A stretch of 64,000 bases of DNA from Mycogone perniciosa (taxonomy: Eukaryota; Ascomycota; Sordariomycetes; Hypocreales; Hypocreaceae), in NCBI GenBank assembly GCA_025331125.1, contig JAOALB010000027.1:1-64000 (forward strand), in the 5' to 3' direction. The position numbers were made by a program, and so were the translations under genes. The notes beneath the pieces are model-generated. The model did not search any database. It saw only the letters and a program-made list of their open reading frames with translations, and was not told where the DNA came from. Below are positions 1-11,724 of this stretch, in pieces. Within the stretch, counting starts at the first letter, position 1. Each line of letters begins with the position of its first letter.

Positions 1-343
1 CGCCGCGCCGCCCCCCCCCCCCCCCCCGCAGCGAGCGGGCCGATTGGAACTGATGTCATGGAGAGGAATCGTGATGTGAAGCATGTACAAAACGCTCTGA
101 AGTTGTTTGTGGTGCATGGAGTTGTTGAGCGGCGCGTGGCCTTCCCGTATGGATATTTTGTACACCGTTTCTAGGAGAGTATCCGAGGCTGCTATGTTCC
201 TCATTGCGTTTGTTTGGGACTATATTTGTTGTTGTACATGCAGCTCTTGAGATTCGATCTTGTTTGTCTAACCCGGTCAAACACACCTCGACGTTCGTCT
301 TCATTCTCTCCAGTCCAGTCATGGCAAACACCCAGGCACCAGG
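1..343. other. intergenic, window edge
   Basis: No supported gene. A run of C residues occupies about positions 11-27. The stretch downstream of the MAPEG stop codon (344-346) is presumably its 3' untranslated region. Nothing else was recognised. Confidence 0.5.
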
Positions 344-1040
344 CTAAGAAGAGCCGTACGTCTCCATCATCTTAAACCCAGCCTTGGTCCACAAGGTAAT
401 CGCAAGGCTAATACCAACACCCCAGAACAAGGACCTCAGCGGCGCCAGGTTGCGGTTCTGGCCAAGATGAACATATGCAAAGATGTATCCCAGACGCGAG
501 AGGAGGTACCCCAGAGTTAGGACGTTAAGCGTGCGAACATCAAGACCGGCCTGGTTCGCGGCAACGACAGCAGCAGAGTAGAAGCCCAGTGTCTCGAACC
601 CGTTATCCGAAGCGTTTTTGGCGCGGGTGATGCGTTGTTTGCGCTGATAAGAAGGAGTTTAGTTTTTTTTTCCTTCATGTGTTTTCTTTTTCTTTTTCTT
701 TTTCTCTGTTTTCTTCTCTTGTGTAACGTCTCTGGGCACTTACAATCTTGTCGACCTTCTCATCCGAGGCAACGGTGTTCACCATGGCCCTAGGGTTTGC
801 GGGATCATACGCTTTTCCAGCCAACGAGGCCGCGTAGACACCAGGGATCATGCATAGCACAAAAGCGGCAGGGATCTATTTTTTAAAAAGAAAAAAATCT
901 TTCCGTAAGCCATGATTCAACGGCCAAAAGGTTTCCGTGGTTTTAAAAGAGCAAACTGTAGGGTGGGGTGTTTTTTTTTTTTCTCTTACACTGAAGAAGG
1001 AGATGTTCTTGGAGAGATCGAGACCTAGGATTGAGTCCAT
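344..1040 (-). CDS. MAPEG-family membrane protein
   Basis: Three exons are inferred on the minus strand: 1040-990, 875-744 and 643-344. They total 483 nt (160 aa), with GT..AG introns of 114 and 100 nt. The product resembles MAPEG proteins (membrane-associated proteins in eicosanoid and glutathione metabolism). These are small four-helix membrane proteins of about 150 residues, so the length fits. The diagnostic part is in exon 3, where an N-G-F-E-T-L stretch is followed by hydrophobic segments ending in a tyrosine-rich Y-I-F-A-Y-V helix. Exon 1 supplies the ATG and 17 codons, exon 2 the first helices. Fungal members of this type are mostly uncharacterised and no glutathione-transferase activity can be claimed. 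The first intron holds a long T/A tract, so exon 1 is less certain than exons 2 and 3. Confidence 0.8.
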
Positions 1041-2183
1041 GATGGGCTGTTGTGATATGGAGTTTGATTTAATTGAAGTTATGAATCGCTATGCTGGTGT
1101 TCGCAATGAGAGTTGCTGGTTATTTATTATGTGTGAGGCTTTTTATGGTTGAGATATATGTCTGATTTGTCCCGACACTGCCCAGTGCCAAGGCGTCTCT
1201 CGTAATAGCTGCTGATCGGCCTCTCTATTCTTACAACTAACAAGGGTATTTTCTGGCGAAAAGCCCAAGGCAGTTACGCGGGTAGCAACAAAAAAGGGAC
1301 TGCAAATACATAGATTCCAATAGAAAGGATTTAAAGCCTTTCTTATTTTTTATTTATTATATTATAGATTACAAATAGCTGCCAGGGCTACAGTTAATTA
1401 TAGCAGTATGAGATATCTGGAGCAATGAGGGCAATCCGTAGCAATAGTAGTATGTCTTGTGGTCCTTGTTTTATTGTCACCCGCTTGACAGTTTTTGTTT
1501 CTTCCTCTGTTTATGCTAAATCTTGACACCCTCTCGACATTGTCCTGTTCCTCAACGTAGCGACATAATTGGACCGCGTGAGATCCTTCTTGGCTATGAT
1601 TCAGACATAGACGAAATTCCATCGCATCATCAACTTGTCCGTTCTATTGTCACCCACTTGGCACCGCTGCCTCTGTGGACCTGGCCAACTTGCGGGCCAA
1701 TTCAACCCCCCGAGGCCCCGACTCGGGATTATTAGACACCGCAAGTTTTGGGTCAAAAAAGAAAGGCTGGCTTGGCCACTCAGCGATGGCAGAAGCTCTC
1801 CCTCACTCTTCTCGATGATCATAAAGTGCATCACATAAAAAATAATGAAAATAATAATAAAAAAGGCCGTGAAAAGCCGATTTGGGTCCGAATTGGAGGT
1901 AAATCCAGGACCGTAGTTACAATGACTCTTCAGCAGAGAACGAGTGACTATATACAAGAAAGAAAGGTGGTCGTCGCGACCATATGTGGGTGTGAATCAT
2001 GAAATCTATGTCCCATAGAAGAGAGAAAAAGAGAGAAAAAAGACATCTAAAGCAAGTTCAAATCCAACGCCAGTTTTCGCCAACCAATCTTATTTTCCTT
2101 TCCACAAAACGAGTGACTCTGGGTATCTCACAACGCCTCATCCCTGAACTCATCAAATCTTCAGCTTTTGGAAGGGTTCCCCC
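1041..2183. other. intergenic with AT-rich, possibly decayed repeat DNA
   Basis: No gene is supported. Positions 1320-1380 are strongly AT-rich and include a near-palindrome at 1323-1342. A 19-nt sequence occurs twice with two mismatches (1472-1490 and 1645-1663). Open frames here are short and overlapping, with no recognisable domain. The look is that of an old, decayed mobile element, but no terminal repeats or coding remnant could be identified. Confidence 0.35.
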
Positions 2184-3278
2184 TTATGCCTTGAATGGCG
2201 TGGGATAGGTCGCGGGATAAGTTGTAGGGTAAGCCGTAGGATAGGCCGTGGGGGAGGTCGGGGGAGGGTAGGCTGTTGGGTTTGAGGAGACAGTGGGCAT
2301 GGGATAAGGCCCAGTAGAGCCGTTCTGCTGGTTGTACACCTTGATGGAGTTGACAAGCCAGTAGGCCTCAGCAAAAGCAGAAGGGTTGGCAGAGACGTAG
2401 TCCACGCAAGTGTTTGCCAGGGCAGAGCACTCAGAGTTGGAGCTCCAGACGTTGCCGGCCCAGTCACCACAGAAGGTAGTGTCAAAGATGATGTTGTGGT
2501 TTGAAAAGTACTTATCGATGTTGCAGCCGCTGCCCCCGTTGAACTTGGCCGAGGGCAGGCCCCAGCTAGAAGGATTGGGGGTGCCAGTGGTGATGTCGAG
2601 GGGAATGCGGAATCGAGGGAAGAACCAAACGGCAATGTAGTCAGACGTCCACTCCGTAGCATAGACGCCGCCGCCATTGGCATTGAAGCCATCACCATAG
2701 TTCTGGTTGTCCTCGGTCGACTGGCCACATCCGGGGTTGCCATTGCCCGCACCGCAATCCTCGCTGGCCAGAGCAGTAGAGTTCAGGGAGCCCGAGTTGG
2801 TGATGATGCACCCCGGAGAGGTGTGCAGGGTAATCGAATTCCGTGTCTGAGTGTTGACACCCTCGATTATGTCGATCTCGCCATGGCTTGGCCAGTTGGG
2901 GCCGAACATCCAGAATGCCGGCCACGCACCGCAGATGCTCCCGGGCATATGAGCAATGTCGGCAATGAACAGGCCGTGAGTGAAGGACTGCTGGGAAGTC
3001 ACGCGAACTGACTTGCGACCCTTGGCAGGGTTCATGGTGGTGCTGTCAACACCCATATAGACACCTCCCTGGGAAATGCCAGCCAAACGTTCGGCGTTAG
3101 CGGTTTGTGCATCGACATATTCGACAAAGCCATGGGTAGGATCCGGTGCAGAGAAGAAGTCGAAAGTAGAGAAGAAGTTGGTGGCATCGTAGGTGACGTT
3201 GAGAGCGTACTGGGCCTGGGCAACTCCGCCGGCAAAGAGGGCAGCGAAGCCTAGAGCGAGACGTGTAGAAGAGTGCAT
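2184..3278 (-). CDS. secreted GH16 endo-1,3(4)-beta-glucanase-like protein
   Basis: Single exon, 364 aa. The frame stays open upstream to 3440. I chose the ATG at 3278 because it starts a clear signal peptide: a charged start, a hydrophobic segment to about residue 18, and an A-Q-A-type cleavage region. The glycoside hydrolase family 16 active site is intact as GEIDIIEG, with nucleophile Glu134, Asp136 and acid/base Glu139. The following H-T-S-P-G-C and Trp-rich segments also fit GH16. Family members cleave mixed-linkage or beta-1,3 glucans, so the expected role is in the wall or extracellular space. The last ~35 residues are a Pro/Thr/Tyr repeat (T-A-Y-P units) that looks like an extended, possibly O-glycosylated tail. 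No GPI-type hydrophobic C-terminus is visible. Exact substrate is unknown. Confidence 0.93.
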   Translation of the reverse strand: MHSSTRLALGFAALFAGGVAQAQYALNVTYDATNFFSTFDFFSAPDPTHGFVEYVDAQTANAERLAGISQGGVYMGVDSTTMNPAKGRKSVRVTSQQSFTHGLFIADIAHMPGSICGAWPAFWMFGPNWPSHGEIDIIEGVNTQTRNSITLHTSPGCIITNSGSLNSTALASEDCGAGNGNPGCGQSTEDNQNYGDGFNANGGGVYATEWTSDYIAVWFFPRFRIPLDITTGTPNPSSWGLPSAKFNGGSGCNIDKYFSNHNIIFDTTFCGDWAGNVWSSNSECSALANTCVDYVSANPSAFAEAYWLVNSIKVYNQQNGSTGPYPMPTVSSNPTAYPPPTSPTAYPTAYPTTYPATYPTPFKA

Positions 3279-3633
3279 GGTGTTGGTCCAAGAAGGTGCT
3301 GATTGTTCAGGAGTGTATTGAAGTATCAAGAAGTTTAGTGTGTGACAAGTCAAAGAGGCTGTGAATCGCAGAGTGAACCAGTCACGGAAGCGATGAAAAG
3401 CTGCGTCAAGCAGGAAAGACTCTAGTAGAATGATACCCAAAGCCGCCTGGGTTTGGTCAAGAAGATGGATTCGCCGTTCCGATGTATGCCAACTCTCGAC
3501 AGGTTAAAGGAGAGTTAGGAATGCGGATGATGTATGGGGGGTGAATAGAAAAGAAGGGTTGGGAATAGATTTAGACAAAAGTGCACATGAACGGAGGGGG
3601 AAAGCCGAGAGGCTGTGGAAGCCAGCAATGGGA

Positions 3634-3691
3634 TGACGTCTCTTGAGAAGAGAAGCTCAGTGAATTGTGTTGAATGGGGCGGTTGACGTCA
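3634..3691. promoter_or_regulatory. two CRE-like TGACGTC sites upstream of the GH16 gene
   Basis: TGACGTC lies at 3634-3640 and the full palindrome TGACGTCA at 3684-3691, about 360-410 bp upstream of the glucanase start codon. TGACGTCA is the classic binding site of ATF/CREB bZIP factors, which in fungi include stress regulators of the Atf1/AtfA type. Occupancy and function here are inference only. Confidence 0.35.
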
Positions 3692-4389
3692 AAAGGAGAG
3701 ATTGTCTTGTCACTCAATAGGAACACCAGCTGCCGGAAGGATTGAACGGCTTATTGAACTGAGCCCAAAGTGACGTGAAGCGCGTGTCGATGGGATATCG
3801 GTGGGATGTCAATGGCAGGCAAAGGAGAGACAAGGCCGACCTCATGGGGGAATGTGGTCATCTAAATACGGGCCGCGATGTCTCTGATTTCTGGTTGCTA
3901 TTCGAGACATCCATTTATTAGTGCGTCCTATCCAGTCCAAAGCACGACTCAGCCGCCTGCAACCCACACAGCCAAGACTCTCTCCATGCTGTGCATACGT
4001 ATGCAAGCTCCGTGCTAGAGGTCGTCATGGCTAGTCGTTCTGTACTTCGTGGAAGCTCCGTATATTGTCTGTCTGCGCGCTTCAACCATATCCGTGTGTG
4101 GTTGTGTCGTTGCATGGCAGCCAATCATGGAGCGAAACAGGGGGGCTTGAGCGCTGGCGTTGGCGCCGCCATTTTAGCAATCAACGGCCCCTGAAACGTG
4201 CTATCCTCTTGGTACCAGTGGGTTCCTGCGGTTGAAGCAAACCATTCGTTTCCCCCATGTGAAACTTGTTTATAGTACTCCGTAGTAGTAGTAGTAATAG
4301 TAATACTAGTTTGTGGCTGTTCATCTGACTGTCAGCAGCATAACCCCGCGATACGTATACCCAAAACTGTCAGGTGATGTCAGACTCCG

Positions 4390-4422
4390 AGCCCCGATTT
4401 AGCCCCGATTTAGCCCCGATTT
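4390..4422. repeat. tandem 11-nt repeat, three units
   Basis: The unit AGCCCCGATTT occurs three times head to tail within a gene-free stretch. It is too short to be a known element and probably a replication-slippage array. Confidence 0.7.
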
Positions 4423-6374
4423 CCGGATCCTCTGCAGCGCCTATGCACTTTTGCTCCTTGCACCGTTGCATCGGCCCCCAAAACGACCTGCCGATCTGTC
4501 TGTCTGTCTGCCCGTCCGTCCGTCAAGTCATGTTTTAACCGCCGGGCCAAGCGCTCTCCAGCCAGAGCGTTTGCTCGACCAACTCGACTCGTCCAGTTCC
4601 CGCCGCTGTGGGTTCACCAAAGGCTCGTCTCTTCTTGGTCATCACCTAAATAAGGAAAATAAGAGGAAAGCGGAAGATACGGCATCTACGAGTATCATTT
4701 TCTTCTTCTACGTCTCTGCCTCTGCCTCTGCCTTAGGCCCAAGTTCTTGGGTCGTGGGGGTCGGCGTTGCATTCCAAAAAGGGACCCAACCCACTACCCG
4801 GAATGCGAGAGCATAGAATGCCTCTCTGACTAGTATTCACACGCACACAAACACGCACACGCACCAAGCGCACTTTGAAACACGCATGAAGATGCACGAG
4901 CACTAAATACCCCTAACTAAAGTACTTCCTAGGGAGGACTCAGTGAGTATAATCGTCAGGTCCCCCAGGAATTGACTGTGTTTCTCAACCCCACCAAAAA
5001 GCAGCACGTGCTGATCGACATTCCGAGTTTCTCCTCCGGGCAGCGGTCGTGGTTATCTGAAACAACCCCAAAAAATTTAAGAATAATAATACTACTAACA
5101 CTCCATACTACGCTACGTATATATATAATAGTGAAGTGGTACCCTGCAGCTGTGGTTTATCCCGCTTCTGTTTATTTGTTTCGTTTGATGCCAGATAGTC
5201 TGGTCTAGAACGAAACTTGATCAGATCAGCTTAAGGTTTCTTATTTACCTACTAAGGTAGGCGAGGATTGATTGTATCTATTAGAGTTGTTCCTCTTACC
5301 GCCCAGCCCAGCCCGGCCTCAGCTCATAAAGCTTCTATCTCAGCTATACCTACAAAGTATATGTGTACTTCGTACTACTACGTTGTATTCGTATGTGGTG
5401 TGCTTTCCCGGGACTTTCACTGTCATTCTACATATCCAGCCTGGCCATATTACCTCGTATGCGGCGGAAGGATATATGAAGCCATTCGGGCCGAATGCTA
5501 GTAAACTCTAAGCTTGCTTTTAAGCACGCAGCATGATTGCATTGTTCCTGGCACGGAGATTTAACCGCGAATCAGAGTATAGAGATCGCTCGTATCGGAC
5601 AGCCCTGGTCGTGGAGATACGAATACTACCTCCATAGATTGATTGCTCGTACTCCGTATTGTCCCCATTAGAAACGTAATAGACATAGCTTATCTTCACA
5701 TCTCATCGTAATGGTAGCTCAACAAATGCTCCTTCAGTGAATCCACATCGTCGACTACGAAGTACATGCTTCACTCAACAGAATCAATCACTAGACGCAC
5801 CATAACTGCTCAAGTACTTCATACTAACACGTCTATAAGTGTCTCAGTGAATATATACCCAATCATACACGGCTGATCCGAAAATGCCGCTCGAAAGGCC
5901 ACTAAATATTAAAATCGCACAACGCCACGAGACGGCCATACAATGGCGTCATATGCATCGCGAACCCTACCCTTGCCAAGTCCCTCTTCGCTTTTGATAT
6001 CACCCTTGTTTGCTCCAAACATGTATCGACTTGAGAGGTTTCCCTCCTCTTTCCCAGTTCAAGGCATCTCGATCCGACCAAATTGCCGTTCAATGCCACC
6101 CCCCTTAAGCATAGGGGGACTGCAAGTTGCATCGGCCTGCCGAGCCTAAACTGTTTGGCGCAGATGCGATGTCGTTCATTGTCTCGTCTCAACATGCTTC
6201 CCGGTCATCGTCAATTAGATCGTCCAACCATGCAGAAGGGGGGGTATTTGATGTGCAGAAAAAAACGATCAAAAACCAATATCTATGCAACAAACAAGCT
6301 GTGTGTGATCAGCCTCAACGGAAACTGATAAGGTCAATTTTCCCAGCCACGTCCAGTACGGGACAGAGTCAAAA

Positions 6375-7859
6375 TCATAACTTGACCCGCCGGCCGGTGA
6401 GCTTGAACCAGATGACCGCCACAATTTCTTCCTTGAAAAGTTCCCAAGGATTTCGGTTGAGCCAGTAGCTGAACTCTCGGTAATGGTACATCTCGCCCCA
6501 GCAATCGCGACCCCATTCACAACCGGCCATGTTGACAACAAAGTCCCGTTCGTGCTCGTTGTAGTGTATTCTGGTGTTGTTCAGACCCGTCTCATCCGCA
6601 CATGCAGCTGGAGGGAAACTGTTGATCATGCGCTGCGGCAGGAAGCCCGTGTGCTGCCTGACCCAAGGTTGACTCCGGTACAGTTGTTCAAGTGCGTCCT
6701 GTTCTTTATGCTCCCATTCCATGTGCTTCTGCTCATACGCTACAGGATCCCACCAAACATCCAGAAGACGCTCTGTCCAGGCACTTCGTCGGATGAAGAA
6801 GGAGCCTAGGTTGAAGCCTGCGCAATCCTGGGAAAGGAGAAAGTTCACAGAGTTGATCTTACCATTACCCACGGGGCTACGTGCGTCTGCGTCCAGATAC
6901 TCGTCCGTGAAGGGGTGAGAAACATTGAGGGGATTAAAGTGGTTGATGTCACGGTAAACATGGCGGTCCAGGTGGTTGAAAAGGTGGTGCTGCAGAGAGT
7001 ACGATGGCTCCATGACATACGTGTTCAAATCGAGCCACCAGAACCTGGACAGGTTAGTGACAGCACCTCAGGGGAAGGACTGTCTCCCTTACCATTCTGC
7101 CTTGGGGTATTTCCGCAGGGCGCTTCGCAAAAAGTCGACCTTTTCCCAGCTCTCTCGCCACTCGTGTGCGTATCGCTTCCTGGTCTTCATGTCGACAATT
7201 TCCAGGTCATAGCCCCATCTTGTGGTATATTTCCGTTTGTTGCGCACGCTGTCTCGCTCAATGGCCCATTCGCGAGCTCCTTTCCATTCCATTACACCTC
7301 CGCCAACATTGGCAGCCAGGATGATAACGAACTTCTCGCCATTGCCGCCCCATGATGTCCTCCGCCACCAATGAACGATACTGTGGGCTTCATCTGTTTG
7401 CGGAGTGAGCAGGGAGCAAGAAAAGACAGGACAGTGCAACTTACGAGTACTGTAGTATATCGCAATGGTGCAGAATATTATCATGGGGATCAGGATCTTC
7501 CACTTGAGTCTTCTGCCCACACGAGCAAAGAGGGATTTTATCTTTCCGAAAAAGGTCGTGTTCTGGCTACTCCATCGCTCGCGTTCCGACTTCTCCCTTT
7601 CGGCATAGGTATTCCCAGGGATAGAATTGAATCGTGGCAAGCTACTTGATATGCGACGCATGTGGCGTGTGAAGAAGCCTTGGTTCTGGGTCGAGAAGGA
7701 TGGGTAGCCGTTGGCGCCGTGCTTCCTCATTTTGGCTGATTCCCAAGATACTGAGCTGCCACCGACGTTTGCAGGACTCGTTCTACCGCTGTTGATATTC
7801 AGGCCGGGACTTGACCACCCACCACCTGGAACAGGTGACGGGCTTCGAGAGAGGGACAT
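6375..7859 (-). CDS. MNN10: Mnn10-like alpha-1,6-mannosyltransferase (GT34)
   Basis: Three exons, 7859-7445, 7393-7093 and 7044-6375, with introns of 51 and 48 nt, give 461 aa. It is a type II Golgi protein. A Ser/Pro/Gly-rich cytosolic tail of about 130 residues is followed by one transmembrane helix (I-P-M-I-I-F-C-T-I-A-I) and a lumenal glycosyltransferase family 34 domain. The family's acidic metal/sugar-nucleotide site is visible as W-W-L-D-L-N-T, directly followed by Y-V-M-E-P. The joined exon 2/3 sequence restores this motif exactly, which supports the second intron. Yeast Mnn10 belongs to the M-Pol II complex that extends the alpha-1,6 mannan backbone of N-glycans. The chosen ATG begins M-S-L-S-R-S-P-S-P. 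A further spliced exon lies upstream (see finding), so the N-terminus is the least certain part. Confidence 0.9.
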
Positions 7860-7876
7860 CGGGTCGGCGGGAGTAC

Positions 7877-8008
7877 CTGTAATAAGGGAACACATATTAG
7901 TCAACGAGACGGCTCATGTTTGCGCAACACATGATCATGCAGAGCAGTCAATGACGCGGGAGGACAAGAGGAATTGAGGCGGGACGAGACGAGACGAGCG
8001 AGACGTAC
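7877..8008 (-). other. probable intron in the leader of the mannosyltransferase gene
   Basis: On the minus strand a GTACGT donor at 8008-8003 and a TTATTACAG acceptor ending at 7877 enclose 132 nt, with a TGACTAAT branch-like sequence about 23 nt before the acceptor. Splicing joins the coding exon to an upstream open stretch (8009 to about 8290) that has no ATG. I interpret it as a 5' untranslated intron, with an N-terminal extension as the alternative. Confidence 0.5.
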
Positions 8009-8756
8009 CGATGATGGGGGACAGCCGCCTCTGGTTGGCAATACGAGGCTGGATGGAAAGCAAGTTGCCAGACCGTTGCTCGCTTAGAGTATGGGCGCCA
8101 GCCGAGGAGCGCCGTCGATGATGAGACGGTCCAGGCCGGTCGCTGAAGGAGCTCGAGGAGCCGGCCGGAAGCTTTGGGGAAGCCAGGGTGGATGGTTGTT
8201 GAACGAAAAGTCGAAAAGTTGAAAAGTCGACAGGTGTCGCGATAGAGTGGCGGGTTGCGTTGCGTTGGCGTGGCTTGGCCAGCCAAGGGGAGCCGCACTA
8301 AAAAGGGACAGAAAAACGATATCTGCGCCTCGAAACAAGCAATGCAGAAGGGGGGGGGATATTCAATGCCAGCAGGCACTGCGCACACGCACCGTCCGTC
8401 CCTTGGTGGTACCTTGGCAAGGGAGGGAGGCAGAGCGATATGTGCCCACAATGCCAATGTCGCAGCGACGCGATACAAGCAATGTCGGTCGAGCCAGTGA
8501 ATTGGGGACAGATAACTGCTGTTCGTTGGCGCTATGGGCACTATGTACTACCGCTGCGTGCCAGAGTGCCAGAGTGCCAGAGGCGTCGGCGTTAAAGAAG
8601 GGCTGGCAAGCCTCGCGGAACAGCGGGTCCCAGAGATGGATGGATCCGTGTGGCAGCAGTGGAATTGGGGGCGTCCGTGGCCTGCGCGCTGGTGCTGCCG
8701 TTGGTACCGTGGGCCAGGCAGATGTGATAATAGTGTGATAATAGTGGATGGGTCGT

Positions 8757-8793
8757 TTGTTGCGTGCGTGCGCGTGCGTGCGCGTGCGTGCAT
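8757..8793. repeat. GCGT/GCGC microsatellite
   Basis: Alternating GCGTGCGT and GCGCGTGC units run for about 35 nt in non-coding DNA. Alternating purine-pyrimidine sequence of this type can form Z-DNA in principle. Confidence 0.7.
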
Positions 8794-9150
8794 ACAATGC
8801 AGCAAGCAAAAAGGGTGCCTTCGTGTGACGGAGAGAAGATGCAAGGTTTAGGTTCAGGATCTCTCAGTCAGTGAACTGGGTGGTGGCTTAGTTCAACAGG
8901 ATGACACAATCCCACACCTAATATCGGTCACTCTTTGTTAGGGGTTGGGGCCAAGATTTGCAGCACCTGAAGACTTTCTCGTATCGGCCTTGTTAGCCAC
9001 GCGAGCAAGGGTGCCTTTGCTCGTATCGACCTCGATTCTTTTAAGGTTTCTTTCGCTTCGCCGTGGGACCCAGCAAACAGTTCCTACGAGTACTACTACT
9101 ACTACTACTGCTAGTGATGAGACTTTGAGGCGACCACAGCAGATGAAGGT

Positions 9151-10929
9151 TACGGAGTACAGGAAGACAACGATGCGGCAGCTATGGATGTGGTGGAACC
9201 GTCTCCTTATTAGTACCACTACTAGTATTACTCCGTGCTTAATACACTGCATTCTTTTCTTTTCATCTTCGTTCAGGGGCCAAGCTGGACATTGTTGGAT
9301 CCTTCCAATTGTACATAGTCACTTCTCCCGCCATCTCAGAATCGGTTAGGTCGGGAAAGGCATGATTGATTAATCGCTCGCACTCGGGGCCCAATGCGTA
9401 CAAGTACTGTTATCTAGGTCGTAGTCCCTGGGCCTTTTCATGAAAGCCTATTCCGTAGTGCCGATGCGTAAATTTAGTTTGGGGCTCTATGCATAGTGCT
9501 TCATTTTGCCATCTATTTATATCATGACATGGGTACTCCGTACTAAGCCGTTATAAACACGACAGTTCGTGCAGTGCAGATTGGGTGTGAAAACGAGAGC
9601 CTCGTCTTATGTCAGTAAACTGGGATTATTACGAAGTAGTGCTTTATTAGTAGTATCTGGCTCTATTTGTTCCTGTATACCGCATAGAATAGGGCCTTGG
9701 ATATTCAATCAGCTTACGAGTACTTCGTACTCCGTACTCTGTACTTGTTAAGAAATCCATGCGGTTTACCCAATGCTCCTCCCTCTTACAAAGTAGAATT
9801 TGGAGGTGTGAGATTGAAGGTCTGCCTCCAAATCAGCCTCACGAGAGACTCGGAACACAGGTACCCGTCTGAAGAGTAGTTGTGATTATTTACATGTAAA
9901 TGTTCGTAATTGCTGGCATTGACGAAAAAAAAGATATATGACCGATCAGCACTCCGTACAAAGTGCTGGTGAGCATACTAACCTCCCTACGAAGTAGTAC
10001 CTAGTAGTAATACATACTTGATCTCTTCAAAGCAACAATGATGCGATTTCTTGGCATGAACAAGGTTTACCCAGGATGTCAATGCCATCGCATACAAATA
10101 CACAATGCATATATGAATCCCCCGCCTTTACTCCGTACTCCGTAGATTGGCCCGAGAGTCGTCATCGGTGGTTATTTACTAGTGCTGCATGTACGAAGTA
10201 GGCTCGTATCGTCTTGAACCGAACAGCTCTCTAGTTTGGTATAGCTGCGTCATTCTGATATCTGCGAGGTCCAGGCCTTGGAGTTGATATGTGTGGGCAC
10301 CCTCCTCTGCCATCAACGATTGGCGACAAGCCCACTCCTGTAATGCTGGCCTGGTCTGTATTGTTTTCATTCTGCTCGACTGGTGACTGGTGAGTTAGAC
10401 CCACGTGCTCCCTAAAGATCTACATTCCTACTCGTCGCTCTACGTATTCAAGAATGATTGTGCTTAGGCTTCAAAGTGAACGACGAAATGAGGTTGGGCC
10501 TGTTTGATGTCACCTTGTGGCATTTTGTGCAGGATCTCTAGAAGGCTTGCAGCATCTGCCAAGCCGGGTGTCTAACGAAGAGCGACACGAAGCACATCGA
10601 CGACCGATATGCACTCAATCAGTGGCAGTCTTCTGTGACTAAGCCCAGCAGTGTTGAGCTGTCGATGTTTGGACAAGCGGTGCAGGTTGTTGCAAGCTCC
10701 AACAGGGGTTTGCTCTGGGCTACTATTCCATGGCCTATCACATGATGTGATGATTGTGGCCGTCAAACAAATCCGGGGCCTTGGACGTTCGATTGCTTGC
10801 CATCTCGCCTCGCAAAGGGAAAAAAAAACCATCAGACACTGAAACACTGGTTCCGCTTAACCCCTGATAGAATCGCGGTTCAACCTGCTTCAATTAACCG
10901 TCATCTATCTACGAAGTACCTACTTCGTA
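9151..10929. repeat. cluster of TAC-NNN-GTA elements
   Basis: Copies at 9151-9159, 9534-9542, 9630-9638, 9721-9729, 9728-9736, 9988-9996, 10129-10137, 10136-10144, 10192-10200, 10910-10918 and 10921-10929. Two pairs share the middle TA, giving GTACTTCGTACTCCGTAC-like tracts. All lie in non-coding DNA. Confidence 0.85.
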
Positions 10930-11369
10930 TGTTTTGTCGTACAAATCAACGTCTCCACAGTGGGTTGCAAAGGCGACCAGGTTCTAGCCGCTGTACTGGC
11001 GACAAACAGCCAATCACAAGCCCCTACTGGTACAGCACATCATGGTGGCCAATAAGACCTCTCGGGGCAGTCTCCAGGGCGCTTATTTCATACTTCTAAG
11101 GCGCAACCACCAACCAATCGATCATCCATCAAAAGCATCCAAGTCGTCTGAGCGACCAAGACGCTGGCCAAAGACCGCTGTGAAAACGCGCCAGAATGGG
11201 GACTTGACATGGGAAATCATGCAAAGTCAGCAAAATGAATCAAACAAAAACAAGTAGTGCTTGTGGTCGAGCAGGGGATACACAGTGGAGATGCCCCCAT
11301 CGCCTACCTATTGTCCGCTGATTGTCCCTCTCCATCAATCAGCGACGCTTCACTCCTTCTTTAAACCTT

Positions 11370-11410
11370 CTTCTTCTTCTTCTTCTTCTTCTTCTTCTTC
11401 TCTCTCTCTA
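11370..11410. repeat. CTT/TTC trinucleotide run with CT tract
   Basis: About ten TTC units followed by a short CT repeat, roughly 320-350 nt upstream of the start of the large glycoprotein gene. Pyrimidine-rich tracts are common in fungal promoters and 5' leaders, and no specific factor can be named. Confidence 0.65.
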
Positions 11411-11724
11411 TATTCATTGACAATATTTGCCCGTGACCTATTGTCGGAATAGGTTGCTCACTTTCTTTCTTCACATTTCCCTTCTCTCGCGTGCTCTTTG
11501 TGCTCTCTTCGTGCATCGTTGTCATTCTTTTCTTAGATGGCCTCACCTGCACGCCAACACTCGCACTATTCTTTTGTCACCTAGCCTGGAGCTCGTGATG
11601 GTAATTCTTTGTTTCCAAGTCCGACCTTCACAGAACACATGATCACTAGACAAACGATCAACGATTTCACGCTCACGTTTCTCACGTCTCTCACTTCGAA
11701 TGTTTGCGGCAGAGACTCGCAACA

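Larger units (their letters stand above)
3279..6374. other. 3.1-kb intergenic region
   Basis: Contains the promoter of the glucanase gene and the 3' side of the mannosyltransferase gene. No supported gene. Small repeats are visible: three tandem copies of an 11-nt unit (AGCCCCGATTT) near 4390-4422, CTGT/CCGT tetranucleotide runs near 4495-4526, and TAC-NNN-GTA elements at 4276-4284, 5366-5374, 5650-5658 and 5756-5764. The 121-codon frame at 4451-4816 has no recognisable domain and was not called. Confidence 0.5.
8300..11724. other. 3.4-kb gene-poor region
   Basis: No supported gene. It lies between the divergent mannosyltransferase and large glycoprotein genes, so it must hold both promoters. 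Visible structure: a GCGT/GCGC microsatellite near 8757-8793, an ACT/CTA trinucleotide run near 9091-9112, about a dozen TAC-NNN-GTA elements between 9151 and 10929 (several overlapping), and a TTC/CTT run at 11370-11410 close to the glycoprotein start. Open frames at 8247-8851 and 8938-9349 overlap each other on both strands and resemble no protein I know. Confidence 0.5.

Noticed and set aside
2153..2752. 199-codon minus-strand frame, rich in Pro/Thr/Ser
   Set aside because: Shadow of the repetitive tail of the GH16 gene in another frame.
4451..4816. 121-codon frame in the long intergenic region
   Set aside because: Low-complexity CTGT/CCGT-derived and Ser-rich translation without any family signature.
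8247..8851. Several overlapping frames of 80-160 codons on both strands
   Set aside because: Mutually overlapping, GC-driven, no domain, no splice context. The region is best read as leader or promoter DNA.
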